DNA of 64,000 nucleotides, taken from the NCBI RefSeq assembly GCF_000425145.1, contig NZ_AULF01000011.1, positions 1 to 64,000 of the forward strand, read 5' to 3'. Below are positions 26,670-35,078 of this stretch, piece by piece. The stretch comes from Pedobacter glucosidilyticus DSM 23534. GTDB lineage: Bacteria > Bacteroidota > Bacteroidia > Sphingobacteriales > Sphingobacteriaceae. The notes under the pieces were generated by a model that was not told the DNA's origin, did no database searches, and saw only the letters and a program-made list of their open reading frames with translations. The position numbers were made by a program, and so were the translations under genes. How positions within the stretch are numbered: position 1 is the first letter of the stretch; each line of letters begins with the position of its first letter.

Positions 26670-27848
26670 TTAAACTTCTTGCTGCTGTTTTGCTATAGAG
26701 TTTAACACAAAAAAACCCAATATACCGGCTAAAACAGAAGCTATGAGGATAGAAAACTTAGCTTGTATCTGGTAATCATGCTCAGAAAATGATAATAATG
26801 CTATAAAAATAGACATGGTAAAACCAATACCTGCCAATAAACTTAATCCCAAAATTTGTTGCCATCTAGCACCTAAGGGTAAACTGCTTATTTTCATTTT
26901 TACTGCTATAAAAGACATCAGCATAATGCCTAACGGTTTACCAATTAACAATCCTATAATTATACCTAAGCTTAATGGACTTGTAAGGCCATCTAACATG
27001 GTAGATTCGAACTTGATATTTGTATTGGCTAATGCAAATATGGGCATAATTAAAAAATTTACTGGCTTGACCAATACATGTTCTAACTTCTCTAAAGGAG
27101 ATTCTTTATCATCTTCTGTAGTAGGTAGAAAAAATGCTGTTAAAACACCTGCAATTGTTGCATGAACGCCAAAACCATGAACAAAGTACCATAAAAATGC
27201 CCCTGGAATGATGTACATCCAGATCTTTTGTACATTGAAGTAATTAAGTAAAAACAATATGGCTAAAACTCCTAAAATATAGGGCAAATAGCTTAAATGT
27301 AATTCTTCAGTATAAAAAAACGCAATAACAAGTATTGCTCCCAAGTCATCTACAATAGCTAAAGCAGTTAAAAATATCTTTAGTGATAAGGGCACCTTAT
27401 TTCCTAGTAAAGAAATTACAGCTATGGCAAAAGCTATATCTGTAGCCATAGGGATACCCCAACCGTGTAATGTTGGCGCAGATGAATTGATGAGTGTATA
27501 AATTAAAGCTGGCGCTAACATTCCACCTATGGCAGCAAAAATAGGTAAGCTTGCTTGTTTAATAGATGATAACTCTCCTTCTACCAGCTCTCTTTTAATT
27601 TCTAAGCCCACTAAAAGAAAAAACACCGCCATTAAGCCATCATTAATCCATAACAATACAGGATATTGTAAATGAATATTTTCAGAATGATAACCTATTT
27701 GTGTATTTAACAAAGCTTCTAATGCAGGACCTACAGCTGTATTAGCCAAAATCAGAGATATGATTACGCATACCATCAAGAGTATTCCTCCGGCAGATTG
27801 AGATTCGAAAAAATTTTTAAAGATTTTTAAATTAATAAGTTTCGGCAT
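26670..27848 (-). CDS. nhaA: NhaA-type Na+/H+ antiporter, copy 2
   Basis: The 392-residue membrane protein is a close paralogue of the downstream nhaA, with the same WGIPMATDIAFAIAVI and TALAIVDDLGAILVIAFFY core, including both Asp residues. A YrdC/Sua5 gene ends 29 bp upstream and may be co-transcribed. The tandem pair could reflect different pH or Na+ ranges, which cannot be judged from sequence. Confidence 0.95.
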   Translation of the reverse strand: MPKLINLKIFKNFFESQSAGGILLMVCVIISLILANTAVGPALEALLNTQIGYHSENIHLQYPVLLWINDGLMAVFFLLVGLEIKRELVEGELSSIKQASLPIFAAIGGMLAPALIYTLINSSAPTLHGWGIPMATDIAFAIAVISLLGNKVPLSLKIFLTALAIVDDLGAILVIAFFYTEELHLSYLPYILGVLAILFLLNYFNVQKIWMYIIPGAFLWYFVHGFGVHATIAGVLTAFFLPTTEDDKESPLEKLEHVLVKPVNFLIMPIFALANTNIKFESTMLDGLTSPLSLGIIIGLLIGKPLGIMLMSFIAVKMKISSLPLGARWQQILGLSLLAGIGFTMSIFIALLSFSEHDYQIQAKFSILIASVLAGILGFFVLNSIAKQQQEV

Positions 27849-27877
27849 ATTAAGTAATTTTTGATGAAAATTAAGGG

Positions 27878-28498
27878 CTACAGAAATTCGGCTAAATCTC
27901 CTTTTCCTTCACGGATGATGTCAAACTCGCCATCAAAACAGCTCACAACTGTAGAAGCTATATTATCGCCATAGCCACCATCTATAACCAAATCAACCTG
28001 ATCTTTATATTTTTCGTAAATCAATTCCGGATCTGTTGAGTATTCAATAATATCATCATCATCATGAATAGATGTAGAGACTATAGGATTACCCAGCTCT
28101 TTTACAATACAGCGGGCTATAAGATTATCAGGAACACGGATACCTACTGTTTTTTTCTGACTAGATAAAAGCTTTGGAACTTTATTACTTGCATTAAAAA
28201 TAAAGGTAAATGGCCCTGGTAAAGCCTTTTTTAAAACTCTAAAAGTGGTATTGTCTATGGGTTTAATATAATCTGATATATGGCTTAAATCGTAACAGAT
28301 GAAAGAAAAATTGGCTTTTTCGGGTTTTATCCCTCTTAAACGAGCAATTTTTTCTATGGCTTTGCTGTTGGTAATATCGCAACCTAATCCGTAAACAGTA
28401 TCTGTTGGGTAAATGATAATTCCACCTTTTTTTAACACTTGTACTACTTGTTCAATTGCTTTTTCGTTTGGATTTTCCTCGTAAATACGTAACAGCAT
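27878..28498 (-). CDS. Sua5/YciO/YrdC-family L-threonylcarbamoyladenylate synthase
   Basis: The 206-residue cytoplasmic protein has the YrdC core: KKGGIIIYPTDTVYGLGCD near residues 24-42, KPEKANFSFICYDLSHIS, PGPFTFIF and KKTVGIRVPDN. It matches the enzyme that makes threonylcarbamoyl-AMP for the t6A modification of ANN-decoding tRNAs. At 206 residues it lacks the Sua5 C-terminal domain and is of the short TsaC/YciO type. A YciO-like non-essential paralogue cannot be excluded. Confidence 0.87.
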   Translation of the reverse strand: MLLRIYEENPNEKAIEQVVQVLKKGGIIIYPTDTVYGLGCDITNSKAIEKIARLRGIKPEKANFSFICYDLSHISDYIKPIDNTTFRVLKKALPGPFTFIFNASNKVPKLLSSQKKTVGIRVPDNLIARCIVKELGNPIVSTSIHDDDDIIEYSTDPELIYEKYKDQVDLVIDGGYGDNIASTVVSCFDGEFDIIREGKGDLAEFL

Positions 28499-28527
28499 GG
28501 TATTCTTCCTTATTTAAAACAAAACTG

Positions 28528-28549
28528 ATTGTATAGTATGCTATACAAT
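28528..28549. repeat. 9-bp inverted repeat in the divergent promoter region
   Basis: ATTGTATAG and its exact complement CTATACAAT flank TATG, between the YrdC gene and the small plus-strand gene, and a T5 run follows on the plus strand. It may be an operator or a weak terminator. Confidence 0.55.
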
Positions 28550-28700
28550 TTTTATGCCTATAAACGCATAAAAGCTGCATTTAAAGGTGTAAAAAGCTAT
28601 TTTTTTATTTAGTAGCCTTAAATATTTAGCTAAAATACTCTTTTAAGAGTTAGAATGGCATAGTATTCGTATTTGTGTTAACAAATCTAAAATTAAAATT

Positions 28701-28925
28701 ATGAAAACTATGATAACTGAAGCAGCTAAAGATATAATAAGAAAGTTTGACCAGGAATTGTTCTCTATTTTAAGAGAAGATGTTAAAAAATTCCGTCAAA
28801 ACCATCAAGATAATATGATAAATTTTAATACCAAAAGGTTTGACATGGAGCTAAAGCAAATTTTAGCAACCGAGTTAGAACAATTTAGGAAAAGAAATGC
28901 TACTACTTTAGTTAAAGTAAGTTAA
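28701..28925 (+). CDS. Small conserved-looking hypothetical protein (74 aa)
   Basis: The 74-residue product is highly charged and predicted alpha-helical (DIIRKFDQELFSILREDVKKF, then DMELKQILATELEQFRKR). No signal peptide or family is recognised. The frame has a plain ATG, is followed by a strong terminator at 29006-29035 and occupies an otherwise empty stretch between converging genes, so it is likely real. It might be a small cytoplasmic coiled-coil protein. Confidence 0.6.
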   Translation: MKTMITEAAKDIIRKFDQELFSILREDVKKFRQNHQDNMINFNTKRFDMELKQILATELEQFRKRNATTLVKVS

Positions 28926-28940
28926 TAAAGCTATTCACTC

Positions 28941-28994
28941 TATCATATCATATCATATATCAAGTAATCATATCATCCTTAAAAATGATTACTT
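28941..28994. repeat. TATCA microrepeat and 9-bp hairpin after the small gene
   Basis: TATCA is repeated three times from 28941, and AAGTAATCA (28962-28970) pairs with TGATTACTT (28986-28994). It lies just before the main terminator and may be part of the transcript end. Confidence 0.5.
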
Positions 28995-29005
28995 AACATG
29001 AAACG

Positions 29006-29035
29006 AAGAAGGCCAGATTTTCATCCGGCCTTCTT
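29006..29035. terminator. Bidirectional intrinsic terminator
   Basis: AAGAAGGCC (29006-29014) pairs with GGCCTTCTT (29027-29035). It lies between the convergent small gene and asnS and could serve both. Confidence 0.8.
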
Positions 29036-29043
29036 TATTAAAA

Positions 29044-30492
29044 TTAAAATTCTACATTTTTTGGAAAACGAGGAAATGGAATTACATCCCGTATATTAGT
29101 CATACCGGTTACAAAAAGAACTAACCTTTCGAAACCTAGACCAAAACCAGCGTGTGGTGCACTACCAAAACGACGCGTATCTAAGTACCAATATAATTCA
29201 TCTTGCGGGATACCCAGTTCTTGCATACGTTGGGTTAATTTATCTAATCTTTCTTCTCTTTGCGAACCTCCTACAATCTCCCCTATCCCTGGGAATAAAA
29301 TATCCATAGCAGCAACGGTTTTTTTACCATTAATTTCCTCATCATTTTGTCTCATGTAAAATGATTTGATATCTGCCGGATAGTTAGTTAATATTACTGG
29401 CTTTTTGAAATGCTTTTCTACCAAATACCTTTCGTGTTCACTTTGTAAATCAGCACCCCACTCATCAATAATATAATTAAATTGCTTTTTTTGGTTTGGC
29501 TTAGAGCGTTTTAAAATCTCTATAGCTTCTGTATAAGTTAGGCGCTCAAAATTGTTGTTTAAGCAAAAGTTTAACTTTTCTAACAGGTTAAACTCACTTC
29601 GCTCTGCTTGTGGTTTATTTTTTTCTTCTTCTAACAAACGGTTTTTCAGAAATTCTAATTCATCTTTACAGTTATTTAATGCGTGTTTGATGACATATTT
29701 GAGCAAGTCTTCTGCCAGGTTCATATTGTCTTCAATATCAGCGAAAGCTACTTCAGGCTCTATCATCCAAAACTCTGCTAAGTGTCTGGTGGTATTAGAG
29801 TTTTCTGCTCTAAAAGTTGGCCCAAATGTATAAATCTCCCCTAAAGCCATCGCACCAAGCTCGCCTTCTAACTGACCAGAAACGGTTAAATTAGCTGAGC
29901 GACCGAAGAAATCTTCTTTAAAGTTTACTTCACCAGTTTCTGTACGTGGGGTTTTATCAAAATCTAAAGTGGTTACTCTAAACATTTCACCGGCACCTTC
30001 TGCATCAGAAGCCGTGATGATTGGCGTATGTAAATAAACAAATCCTCTATCATGAAAAAATTGATGTATGGCAAAAGCTAAATGGTGCCTGATTTTAAAT
30101 ACCGCATTAAAGGTGTTGGTACGAAAACGTAAGTGCGCAATTTCTCTTAAAAACTCTAAGCTGTGTTTTTTAGGCTGCAGCGGGAATTTCTCTGCATCAC
30201 TTTCTCCTAAAATTTCTACTGAGCTTGCCTTGACTTCTACCGTTTGGCCTTTACCTAAAGACTCAATTAATTTACCCGTAATTTTTAAAGCTGCACCTGT
30301 AGTAATTTTCTTTAATATTTCATCCGGAGTTCGTTCAAAATCAACTACTACCTGCAAATTGGCCATACAAGAGCCATCATTTAAAGCAATAAATTGGTTA
30401 TTTCTAAACGTTTTTACCCAACCCATTACTATTACCTCTTCGCCAAATGTGGTAGCTGCTAGCAAATTTTTAACTTTTTCTCTCTTAATCAT
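29044..30492 (-). CDS. asnS: Asparaginyl-tRNA synthetase
   Basis: The protein has 482 residues from the ATG at 30492 (MIKREKVKNLL). A TTG 30 bases upstream keeps the frame open but lies in the predicted -7 element, so the ATG is chosen. The N-terminal OB anticodon-binding domain (VIMGWVKTFRNNQFIALNDG) is followed by the class II core: motif 2 TFRAENSNTTRHLAEFWMIEPE and motif 3 GFGLGFERLVLFVTGM. The RHLAEFWM... form is typical of AsnRS rather than AspRS. It charges tRNA-Asn in the cytoplasm. Confidence 0.96.
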   Translation of the reverse strand: MIKREKVKNLLAATTFGEEVIVMGWVKTFRNNQFIALNDGSCMANLQVVVDFERTPDEILKKITTGAALKITGKLIESLGKGQTVEVKASSVEILGESDAEKFPLQPKKHSLEFLREIAHLRFRTNTFNAVFKIRHHLAFAIHQFFHDRGFVYLHTPIITASDAEGAGEMFRVTTLDFDKTPRTETGEVNFKEDFFGRSANLTVSGQLEGELGAMALGEIYTFGPTFRAENSNTTRHLAEFWMIEPEVAFADIEDNMNLAEDLLKYVIKHALNNCKDELEFLKNRLLEEEKNKPQAERSEFNLLEKLNFCLNNNFERLTYTEAIEILKRSKPNQKKQFNYIIDEWGADLQSEHERYLVEKHFKKPVILTNYPADIKSFYMRQNDEEINGKKTVAAMDILFPGIGEIVGGSQREERLDKLTQRMQELGIPQDELYWYLDTRRFGSAPHAGFGLGFERLVLFVTGMTNIRDVIPFPRFPKNVEF

Positions 30493-30519
30493 ATTCAATC
30501 GGATGTTTTTGATAAAGGC

Positions 30520-30527
30520 CAAAAATA
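30520..30527 (-). promoter_or_regulatory. -7 element of asnS
   Basis: The minus strand reads TATTTTTG (TAnnTTTG), about 28 bases before the ATG at 30492, with TTTG/TTG on the minus strand (30550-30556) about 22 bp upstream as a possible -33. Confidence 0.55.
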
Positions 30528-30680
30528 CAAACCTTTCTGTTAATTAAAACAACAAATAGAACTATTAAGAAAGTTAAAGCCTACAGGTGTTAATTTTTGT
30601 TAAAAACGCTATTGAGTAGATGGTGATATTAAACCATTGTTATGATTTATACTCTTACCTATATAAAAATTTTAAACCCC

Positions 30681-31139
30681 ATGATGATGAAAAAATTAAT
30701 TCAAAAAGTTTCTATGGCTGGTATGCTATTACTAGTTGTAACCCTGAGTTCTAAAGCACAAGAAGTTGCAAAAAGAAAAGGTCCACAAGGTGGTGGCCCT
30801 GGTAAAGAGCTTGTAGCCAATATGACAGAAGAACAAAAAGCATTAGCCAAAGCCAATATGGAACAACAAAAGGCAGATAGAGAAGCTTTAAGAGCAACTT
30901 TTACGGAAGAGCAAAAAGCAATTATGGCCAATCAAGAGCTAGATATGATGGCTAAAAGAAAAGCCTTAGAAGCAAGTTACACGCCAGCACAAAAAGAGAT
31001 GGTTGCTAAACAAAAAGAGCAAGCTAAAGCGATGAGAGAAAAATTAGAAGCAACTTTTACGGAAGAACAAAAGACAGCTATGAAAGAAAGACGAGCAAAG
31101 ATGGGTGAAATGATTAAAGAAAAAAGAAAAGCCGAATAA
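30681..31139 (+). CDS. Exported Spy/DUF4890-like Gln/Lys/Glu-rich helical protein
   Basis: The protein has about 152 residues from the MMMKKLIQK start, chosen because the hydrophobic signal (VSMAGMLLLVVTLSSKAQ) follows it; an in-frame ATG 39 bases upstream adds a poor leader. The mature part carries four similar units: MTEEQKALAK, FTEEQKAIMA, YTPAQKEMVA and FTEEQKTAMK. This is the LTxEQ-type pattern of Spy/CpxP and DUF4890 periplasmic proteins. It may be a periplasmic stress chaperone. No partner gene adjoins it, and a terminator follows at 31156-31197. Confidence 0.75.
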   Translation: MMMKKLIQKVSMAGMLLLVVTLSSKAQEVAKRKGPQGGGPGKELVANMTEEQKALAKANMEQQKADREALRATFTEEQKAIMANQELDMMAKRKALEASYTPAQKEMVAKQKEQAKAMREKLEATFTEEQKTAMKERRAKMGEMIKEKRKAE

Positions 31140-31155
31140 GTTCAAGAAAACTGAT

Positions 31156-31197
31156 AAGACCGATGATATGCTGATAAAGTACCATCATCGGTCTTTT
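31156..31197 (+). terminator. Intrinsic terminator after the Spy-like gene
   Basis: AAGACCGATGAT (31156-31167) pairs perfectly with ATCATCGGTCTT (31184-31195), followed by TT. Confidence 0.8.
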
Positions 31198-31266
31198 GCA
31201 TTTAGATTTCATAAATAATTAAGGATGAAAGTTTTGCGATATTTTTCAAGATTTTTTTAAGAAATA

Positions 31267-31297
31267 TTGCAGAATATGATTTGTAAGCCTATATTTG
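31267..31297 (+). promoter_or_regulatory. Promoter of the tRNA-Arg gene
   Basis: TTG at 31267-31269 and TATATTTG at 31290-31297 are 20 bp apart, the Bacteroidota -33/-7 arrangement. The tRNA begins 31 bases after the -7 element. Confidence 0.7.
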
Positions 31298-31327
31298 CAG
31301 CAATTCTTAACTATTGTTTTGAATGAT

Positions 31328-31401
31328 GGTTGCATAGCTCAGCTGGATAGAGCAACTGCCTTCTAAGCAGTAGGTCTTTGGTTCGAATCCAAATGCGACC
31401 A
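31328..31401 (+). tRNA. tRNA-Arg (anticodon TCT)
   Basis: A complete 74-nt cloverleaf is visible. The acceptor GGTTGCA pairs with TGCGACC (31394-31400). The anticodon stem ACTGC/GCAGT encloses loop CTTCTAA, giving anticodon TCT at 31362-31364, which reads AGA. The T-loop GGTTCGAATCC is standard, and CCA is not encoded. A promoter lies upstream and a terminator downstream. Confidence 0.95.
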
Positions 31402-31457
31402 CAACAATAAAAAACCAAATCTGCGTTTAATGAGCAGAAAAGCGTTTTTAATCCTTT

Positions 31458-31496
31458 AAAGCCATATTGTCAAAAGCAGTATGGCTTTCTTTTTTT
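31458..31496 (+). terminator. Intrinsic terminator after tRNA-Arg
   Basis: AAAGCCATA (31458-31466) pairs with TATGGCTTT (31480-31488), followed by CTTTTTTT. Confidence 0.8.
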
Positions 31497-31502
31497 CGTC
31501 AC

Positions 31503-31576
31503 ATTCCGTTTTATTCCGTTTTAAATTTTTATTGTGGTGGTAAACATGGTGGAACATAAAATTTTACATGGTGGAA
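31503..31576. repeat. Paired short direct repeats downstream of tRNA-Arg
   Basis: ATTCCGTTTT occurs twice in tandem (31503-31522), and ACATGGTGGAA occurs twice 22 bp apart (31544-31554, 31566-31576). No gene covers them. They could be remnants of recombinase-binding arms near a tRNA integration site. No integrase is in the window. Confidence 0.55.
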
Positions 31577-31650
31577 TCGTCTTCAAATAAAATTATAAAT
31601 AAACATTACTTTATATATAATATTTTACATGCTTCAGTATTCTTAAGTCT

Positions 31651-31917
31651 TTAATAAGTAATATCTAACAAGCTTTTGGTAGCTATCAAAATGCCTCCTT
31701 TTAATTCTATATACTCTTTTGTAGCATTCCAAACAGTTGTTTCTACTTTTTTAGGACCATCAGCAGTCATAAAAGTAATGGTAACTTTAGATTTAAAAGT
31801 ATTTCCTAACCGCACAGCATTCACAAGCTTTTCTTGTAATTCTTCATTATGATGATCTACTGCATGAACAATTTTGTAATTTAAGATATCTTCTTTCGCA
31901 ATTAGTCCGGTTACCAT
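31651..31917 (-). CDS. Hypothetical protein (88 aa)
   Basis: The 88-residue product has no signal peptide or recognised domain. The N-terminal half (IVHAVDHHNEELQEKLVNAV) looks helical; the C-terminal half (VTITFMTADGPKKVETTVWNATKEYIELKGG) looks like beta strands with a valine/threonine pattern. The start is a clean ATG, and the gene fills the gap between the tRNA region and the S41 protease. Likely cytoplasmic, function unknown. Confidence 0.6.
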   Translation of the reverse strand: MVTGLIAKEDILNYKIVHAVDHHNEELQEKLVNAVRLGNTFKSKVTITFMTADGPKKVETTVWNATKEYIELKGGILIATKSLLDITY

Positions 31918-32011
31918 AATTTAATTTTTAGAGTTTATTATTAATCTTATAACGCTCAATATAGCAACTATGTGTTCTAATCTTTGTAAAAAATATATTT
32001 GAAAATGTTAG

Positions 32012-33598
32012 TTATCTCCTACCGGGATAATCAATCATTCCTTTAAATTCTCTTGAGAAAACGTCTTTAGTATCTAAAGATTTCATGCTATTTAAAGAGC
32101 TATTACTTACAGATGCACCTTTTGTACTAGCTACATTTGAAGAGCTAAAACTTCCGTTTTTAATAAAATTGATAGCTTGTGCTGTATTAAGCTCTGCTTT
32201 ATCACCAAAATCTCTTCTTACATCATCAGAAACAACTCTATCTGGCACAAAACCATCATAATAAGCCCCCTGTCCTAATGAATTCTGAGTTTCAAACATA
32301 GAGAAATAAACATCATATTTATCTATCCTGATAGGGAAAAAGCCAACTGGTTTACCATAAGATTGCTCACCTACAATTTTTAAATTATCCCCTAAATAGG
32401 GTTTTAAAGAATTAATAACCAATTCGCTAGATGATGCAGTACCTGGTCCCGTTATAAACACTACTCTATTTACATCGGTTAAACCCCCATTCTTAGTAAT
32501 ATTCGTTGTATTATTGGCAATACTATAATCAGCATTATCAAAATAGTTACCATTAGCAATGCTTCCATCTTGATTTCTTCTAGGCTGATTTTTAAGGATA
32601 ATGGCTTTTTTGTCTCTCATTGTAGCGTTGAAAAACTCAGTAAACATCCTTTTACCGTTATGTTGGGCTGGTACGATTAAGTTTACTAGATGCTCTGCTG
32701 TCGACACGAATCCGCCACCATTATAACGCAAATCGACAATCAGGTCTGTAACACCAGCAGTATTAAACTTATCAAACACAGCATTTAAAGCAGGAATAGA
32801 ATTTGTTTGAGATGAAAAACGAGCATAAGCAAAATATCCTATTTTTTTTCCTCCAGTTTCTGTAAATATAGTATCCTTTAAAATAGGTGTACTATTATAT
32901 TTTGTTTTATTTAAAGTAAAATTAAAACTTACTCCAGTACCTCTTTTTTTTCCAGATACAGTTATTGTATTTGCATCTAATAAATCAATAATATTATTTA
33001 TTTCGCCATAAAAATTACTACCATATCTTACACCATTTAAAATTAAAACTGTATCTCCTCTATTTAAACCTTCAAGTTTTGCCGGAGAACCTGGAGATAC
33101 ATAGCTTATAATTATGTTATAATTTGTTTCTGAACCTCTATAAGAAAAGTTTAAACCAGTATCATTACCCTCACCATTTAAGTCAACTGATGATTTTTTA
33201 GGATTTGCGATAGCAATTTGCCCACTGGCAACTAAATCTTCTATGTAGGAAAACTTTGGCTCGTCTGCCCTTCCATCATCGTTAAAGTCATAAAACTCAT
33301 AAGCCCTACCTGTAGTGGGGTTAATTTTGTATTGTGTTAATCTAAAAAGTAAGGTATTAAAATTATCCAACTGATTGCTTGATGACTTAAAATCCCTTGG
33401 TTTGACTACACTATATTCAGGAATAGCATCATTCCATAAATAAACTTGCTTGGCGTATAAAAATATAGAGTCTTTAGTAAGCTCGGCCCTATTTGTAGTT
33501 GGTGTAGGTGTATCATTACCAGATGTAGCTTTATCTTTTTTGCAAGAAGCAAAACTTATTACTATCAAAAATGCTATTGCATAAACTCTTTTAAACAT
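32012..33598 (-). CDS. S41-family (C-terminal processing) peptidase lipoprotein with PDZ domain
   Basis: The 528-residue lipoprotein has the lipobox FASC with Cys19. An N-terminal helical part is followed by a PDZ-like segment (VSPGSPAKLEGLNRGDTVLILNGVRY) and a tail-specific protease domain with DLRYNGGGFVSTAEHLVNLI, then GPGTASSSELVINSLKPYL carrying the likely catalytic Ser and EQSYGKPVGFFP carrying the likely Lys. It probably degrades or processes periplasmic proteins at the membrane. A tandem hairpin duplication occupies its promoter region (33627-33725). Confidence 0.9.
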   Translation of the reverse strand: MFKRVYAIAFLIVISFASCKKDKATSGNDTPTPTTNRAELTKDSIFLYAKQVYLWNDAIPEYSVVKPRDFKSSSNQLDNFNTLLFRLTQYKINPTTGRAYEFYDFNDDGRADEPKFSYIEDLVASGQIAIANPKKSSVDLNGEGNDTGLNFSYRGSETNYNIIISYVSPGSPAKLEGLNRGDTVLILNGVRYGSNFYGEINNIIDLLDANTITVSGKKRGTGVSFNFTLNKTKYNSTPILKDTIFTETGGKKIGYFAYARFSSQTNSIPALNAVFDKFNTAGVTDLIVDLRYNGGGFVSTAEHLVNLIVPAQHNGKRMFTEFFNATMRDKKAIILKNQPRRNQDGSIANGNYFDNADYSIANNTTNITKNGGLTDVNRVVFITGPGTASSSELVINSLKPYLGDNLKIVGEQSYGKPVGFFPIRIDKYDVYFSMFETQNSLGQGAYYDGFVPDRVVSDDVRRDFGDKAELNTAQAINFIKNGSFSSSNVASTKGASVSNSSLNSMKSLDTKDVFSREFKGMIDYPGRR

Positions 33599-33626
33599 AC
33601 CAAATAGATTTATATAAACTTACGAA

Positions 33627-33725
33627 AAAACTCATAAACAGAGTTTTTATTACTGGCTTTTAGCAATAAAAAATTCAAAACTCATAAACAGAGTTTTATT
33701 ATTGGCTTTTAGCCATAAAAAATTC
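33627..33725. repeat. Tandem duplication of a 50-bp double-hairpin unit
   Basis: Copy 1 (33627-33676) and copy 2 (33677-33725) are nearly identical. Each holds AAAACTC...GAGTTTT and GGCT...AG(C)C stems followed by A/T-rich sequence. The unit fills the space between the S41 protease start and the HAD-like gene stop, so it can act as a terminator for the upstream genes and sits in the protease leader or promoter. Confidence 0.85.
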
Positions 33726-34332
33726 ATGGTACTAAAGCTTGATAAGCAACGCCTGCATGTGAAGCAAACTGCTGGTCTAAAGCATTTTTACCAAAGTAAA
33801 TAACGTCTGTTTTTGCTAACTTGTTTTCTTCCAATAAAAAATGAAGACTTGTAGATGAGGGTTTTACCTCAAACTCATCTACAAAATAAACTTTCAGATA
33901 TTTTTCTAAACCGTTCCACTCGGTTTGGGTAATTTTATTTAGTTGTGTAACAGGGTTTCCTGATGTTAAAATGTAAAGTTCTTTCCTGTTAACAACAATT
34001 TCTTGTAACAATTCTAAAGCCTCTTTGTATAACAATAATTTTAAAGGTAAACGGGCATTGGTAAAAAGTAAATTTAAATTTTCCTCGTACTTTAATGCAA
34101 TGCCAAAAGTTTCTTGTATAGCCTTAAACATTCCATCTTTACCATGGATTTCGTAACGCTTTTTGGCAAAATCAACCATGTCTTGTGCTGGCGGAAAAGT
34201 TTCAAGGTATTCTACAAAATTGGCAAAGAGATAATAAACCTGTAAATCGTAATCCTTTTCTGGAATTAAAACATCATCTAACTCAAATATAAAAGCCTTT
34301 TTATGGGCATCTAAATCCTTATAATTTATCAT
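33724..34332 (-). CDS. HAD-like protein with altered nucleophile motif
   Basis: The 202-residue cytoplasmic protein has the HAD fold pattern. Motif I reads FELDDVLIP, where the usual FDLDDT/V nucleophilic Asp is Glu. Motif II is ILTSGNP, a Lys-bearing VKPSS follows, and the motif IV region DVIYFGKNALDQQFA lacks the usual GD. It overlaps the upstream ATP-grasp-like gene by 4 bases (ATGA), so the two are translationally coupled behind lolD. The altered motif suggests lost or changed catalysis, though an annotation-level alignment error is possible. Confidence 0.7.
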   Translation of the reverse strand: MINYKDLDAHKKAFIFELDDVLIPEKDYDLQVYYLFANFVEYLETFPPAQDMVDFAKKRYEIHGKDGMFKAIQETFGIALKYEENLNLLFTNARLPLKLLLYKEALELLQEIVVNRKELYILTSGNPVTQLNKITQTEWNGLEKYLKVYFVDEFEVKPSSTSLHFLLEENKLAKTDVIYFGKNALDQQFASHAGVAYQALVP

Positions 34333-35078
34333 AAAACAGTTACTAAATTTAATCTTATGATTTTATCCTCGCAGTAAAACAACTCATAAAAACCAAAAAG
34401 TGACAAATTAGTTGTTAAACTTTGTATAAGCTCTTTAAGCTCATCAGAAATAAGATTTAAACAAACAAAGTCTTCTGCTAATTTTATAAACCGCACCGCT
34501 TGCATATTTCCATGCAATGGATAAACATGAATTTTTGTAAATGGATTTTGGTTTAAAACTTTAGCAGCTAAAGTAAAAGGCATGAATTTTAAACCATTAA
34601 AAAAATCATTTTTAACATCATCTTTAATGATAATTAAATCTCCTATGCCTTCATATTGGCTGATAGCAATCTTTTTCTCTGGATATCCTAAAGCTAGGAT
34701 AGCTTTAGAAAATGAGGCAAAATCTACTACTGTTTCATATGGAATGCTTAATTCTGAATGAAGATGTTTAAGTTGATGAATTTTTTGAGCTTGTATCAAA
34801 TCTGGTAAAGCTAAGCTTATTCCGTACTCTTCAAACAATACTTTAGCCTCTGCTAAAGCTTTTTGCTCGCTTAATTTTAAAGGAAAAACGAGCGTTATAT
34901 CTAAATCAAGACATAAACTTAATAGCTCATGCGCAAATGATGATTTATTTCCATCTGGAATAATGATTTTTTGACCTTCGGTATCAGCAAATAAAATTTC
35001 ATGATGAGGTAAATGATAAGCCAATTGGTAAGCATTAGCATTTGACGCTGCGGTAATGAGTACTTTTTTCAAAATCAA
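34329..35078 (-). CDS. ATP-grasp/pre-ATP-grasp-like protein coupled to the HAD-like gene
   Basis: The 249-residue protein starts with [18 protein letters not shown], a Rossmann-like pre-ATP-grasp opening seen in carbamoyl-phosphate-synthase-like proteins. The start is an apparent TTG at 35078 that overlaps the lolD stop; no ATG precedes the conserved N-terminus. [25 protein letters not shown] corresponds to the lid-approach segment, and [22 protein letters not shown] to the ATP-grasp core. It is short for an active ATP-grasp enzyme. The pair with the HAD-like gene is likely functional as a unit; the role is unknown. Confidence 0.6.
   Translation of the reverse strand: MILKKVLITAASNANAYQLAYHLPHHEILFADTEGQKIIIPDGNKSSFAHELLSLCLDLDITLVFPLKLSEQKALAEAKVLFEEYGISLALPDLIQAQKIHQLKHLHSELSIPYETVVDFASFSKAILALGYPEKKIAISQYEGIGDLIIIKDDVKNDFFNGLKFMPFTLAAKVLNQNPFTKIHVYPLHGNMQAVRFIKLAEDFVCLNLISDELKELIQSLTTNLSLFGFYELFYCEDKIIRLNLVTVL

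Noticed and set aside
25252-27848. nhaA pair as part of the PUL
   Set aside because: They lie beyond the regulator without operators, and their link to the Na+ symporter is only general.
29552-29833. Open frame on the plus strand inside asnS
   Set aside because: It is antisense to a conserved essential gene, has biased low-complexity composition and no recognisable family.
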